From assembly GCF_041381155.1 (NCBI RefSeq), contig NC_091135.1, positions 1,082,620-1,146,619 of the forward strand: a stretch of 64,000 nt of DNA, given 5' to 3'. Under the pieces are notes generated by a model. That model worked only from the letters and a program-made list of their open reading frames with translations, was not told the origin of the DNA and searched no databases. This document shows, in pieces, positions 61,640-64,000 of this stretch (its first letter is position 1; each line of letters opens with the position of its first letter). The position numbers were made by a program, and so were the translations under genes. Source of the stretch: Argopecten irradians (taxonomy: Eukaryota > Mollusca > Bivalvia > Pectinida > Pectinidae).

Positions 61640-64000
61640 GGCAATGTATAGGCCAACATCGGCTTAAACAGAACTAGGAACTGGTTCCTAGATCCGCATA
61701 ATATTAAACAGAACAGAACAGGTCTCCTTGTCGACTTCGTGTAAAGAAATCTACACTGAAATGATTTTTACTTTTGATTACATGGTCCTGAAATTTCAAA
61801 GACAATTCCTGTAAAAATATATCTAAAAAAGTCACATCTATGCAAGCGTCGGCTCTAAACTGACCTCGAGTCTGGTTCCTAGTTCCGATCAAATAAACGG
61901 AACTCGAATATGGTTCCTAGTTCTGTTTGAGCTTAAATAGAACCCGGTCTGGGTCCTAGTTCCGTTTAAGTTAAACGGAACCAGGGTCTAGGTGTCAAAC
62001 CCGTTGAAGAAATTCTATGTTGTATTATTCATGGAAGCTTTAAGTTCGCTTCCTGTATTACAATGGTAATTAAACATCTTATTAGAGGTAGAAATTCTAA
62101 TAAATGGAGCTCGGCTGGTTGACCAGTATTTGTGTTAAACGGAACTCGGGTCTGGTTCCTAGTTCCGATTTAGTTAAACGAAACTGGGGTCTAGGTGTCA
62201 AACCCGCTGAAGAAATTCTGTGATATAGAATAATTAAGTGTTGTATTAATTCATGGAAGCTTTACGTTCGATTTCAGAATTATAATGGTAATTAAACATC
62301 TTATTACAGATAGAAATTTTGATAAACGGAATCCGGCTGGTTGACCAGTATTTGTGTTAAACGGAGCTAGGTCTGGTTCCTAGTTCCGTTTAAGTTAAAC
62401 GGAACTGGAGTCTAGGTGTCCGATCCGTTTAAGGAAACTTGTGTTAAGGAGATTAATTCTGTGCTGTATTATTAATGGAAGCTCTAAGTTCGATTCCTGT
62501 ATATAATAGGTAATTGAACATGCAGTTAGAGATAGGAATCCTAATAAACGGAACTCTGCTCGTTGGCCAGTATGTATGTTAAACGGACCTCGGGTCTGGT
62601 TCCTAGTTCCGTTTAAGTTAAACGGAACTCGGGTCTGGTTCCTAGTTCCGTTTAAGTTAAACGGAACTCGGTCTGGTTCCTTGTTCCGTTTAAGTTAAAC
62701 GGAACTCGGGTCTGGTTCCTAGTTCCGTTTATTAAACGGAACTGGAGTCTAGGTGTCAATCCGTTTTAAGGAAACTTGTGTTAAGGAGATTAATTCTGTG
62801 CTGTAGTATACATCAGAAGCTCTAGAGTTCGATTCCTGTATATAAAAGGCAATTGAAACATGCAGTTAGAGATAGGAATCCTAATAAACGGAACTCCGCT
62901 CGTTGGCCAGTCTGTTTGTTAAACGGAACTCGGGTCTGGTTCCTAGTTCCGTATAAGCTTAAACGGAACTCGGGTCTGGTTCCTAGTTCCGTTAAGTTAA
63001 ACGGAACTGGAGTCTTGGTGTCAGATCCGTTTAAGGAAACTTGTGTTAAGGAGATTAATTCTGTGCTGTATTATTCATGGAAGCTCTAAGTTCGATTCCT
63101 GTATATAATAGGTAATTGAACATGCAGTTAGAGATAGGAATCCTAATAAACGGAACTCCGCTCGTTGGCCAGTATGTATGTTAAAACGGAACTCGGGTCC
63201 TGGTTCCTAGTTCCGTTTAAGTTAAACACGGAACTGGAGTCTAGGTGTCAGATCCGTTTAAGGAAACTTGTGTTAAGGAGATTAATTCTGTGCTGTATTA
63301 TTCATGGAAGCTCTAAGTTCGATTCCTGTATATAATAGGCAATTGAACATGCAGTTAGAGATAGGAATCCTAATAAACGGAACTCCGCTCGTTGGCCAGT
63401 ACTTTTGTTAAACGGAACTCGGGTCTGGTTCCTAGTTCCGTATAAGCTTAAACGGAACTCGGGTCTGGTTCCTAGTTCCGTTTAAGTTAAACGGAACTGG
63501 AGTCTAGGTGTCAGATCCGTTTAAGGAAACTTGTGTTAAGGAGATTAATTCTGTGTGCTGTATTATTCAATGGAAGCTCTAAGTTCGATTCCTGTATATA
63601 ATAGGTAATTGAACATGCAGTTAGAGATAGGAATCCTAATAAACGGAACTCCGCTCGTTGGCCAGTAATGTATGTTAAACGGAACTCGGGTCTGGTTCCT
63701 AGTTCCGTTTAAGTTAAACGGAACTGGAGTCTAGGTGTCAGATCCGTTTAAGGAAACTTGTGTTAAGGAGATTAATTCTGTGCTGTATTATTCATGGAAG
63801 CTCTAAGTTCGATTCCTGTCTATAATAGGCAATTGAACATGCAGTTAGAGATAGAAATCCTAATAAACGGAACTCCGCTCGTTGGCCAGTATGTATGTTA
63901 AACGGAACTCGGGTCTGGTTCCTATTTCCGTTTAAGTTAAACGGAACTCGGGTCTGGTTCCTAGTTCCGTTTAAGTTAAACGGAACTGGAGTCTAGGTGT
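61640..64000 (+). repeat. palindrome-rich satellite, right arm, running off the window
   Basis: Units carry AGTTCCGTTTAAGTTAAACG, GGAACTCGGGTCTGGTTCC, GTGTTAAGGAGATTAATTCTG, CTCTAAGTTCGATTCCTG and CGCTCGTTGGCCAGT. Spacing of the GGAGATTAATTCTG landmark is about 337, 265, 228, 262 and 228 bp. The steps correspond to four, two, one, two and one copies of a 36-37-bp palindromic sub-unit. Similarity between units is high from 62.4 kb on and lower at the inner edge. The array continues beyond 64000. Confidence 0.88.

Overview
The window looks like nuclear DNA of a bivalve mollusc. It is AT-rich and repeat-dominated, with spliced genes, and no bacterial or organellar gene order. The assignment rests on repeat families I remember as common in bivalves: a tRNA-like SINE ending in (CAAA)n, interspersed repeats with GGCCCAGAGGGCC starts and GGACGGACGGACG ends, and CGCGAA-rich fragments. 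I could not search a database, so the species is not determined.

Layout. 1-3.4 kb: a few small inverted-repeat elements and a SINE copy. 3.4-10.4 kb: a Penelope-like retroelement (reverse transcriptase plus GIY-YIG nuclease) split by a 4.4-kb insertion with about 20-bp terminal inverted repeats and TTAA at both junctions. 10.4-16.5 kb: mostly unassigned, with a perfect 58-bp inverted repeat at 13.8 kb and SINE pieces. 16.5-20.1 kb: a SINE split by a 3.0-kb element that is one large imperfect palindrome, ending in a (CAAT)n run. 21.3-24.6 kb: an array of about 56-bp monomers. 26.2-26.7 kb: the 3' end of a LINE whose terminus resembles the SINE 3' end. 31.6-39.4 kb: about 160 monomers of 48 bp, giving very long but probably non-coding open frames. 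39.4-41.9 kb: odd, unassigned sequence. 41.9-43.5 kb: a 49-bp minisatellite. 43.5-48.9 kb: the one convincing host gene, on the minus strand. 49.8-50.2 kb: three tRNA-like copies. 54.0-55.9 and 61.6-64.0 kb: the same palindrome-rich satellite in opposite orientations, enclosing a decayed DIRS-like tyrosine-recombinase retroelement (57.4-60.5 kb).

The host gene was put together from reading frames and splice sites. Six exons (48945-47982, 46945-46804, 46599-46481, 46348-46162, 45590-45451, 43605-43460) have GT/AG borders and matching phases at all five junctions. The protein starts with an acidic, Ser/Lys-rich region and continues into TPR-like helices; I do not recognise the family. Exon 1 is bracketed by two inverted-repeat elements of one MITE family. 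The last visible exon runs directly into the 49-bp minisatellite, and each monomer copies that exon's end and its splice donor. This is the most unusual structure in the window.

The rest is mobile and tandem DNA at several nesting levels. Some oddities (a duplicated junction at 8.4 and 9.1 kb, indel-rich parts of the 48-bp array, the 39.4-41.9 kb block) may be assembly or read errors and are marked as such.
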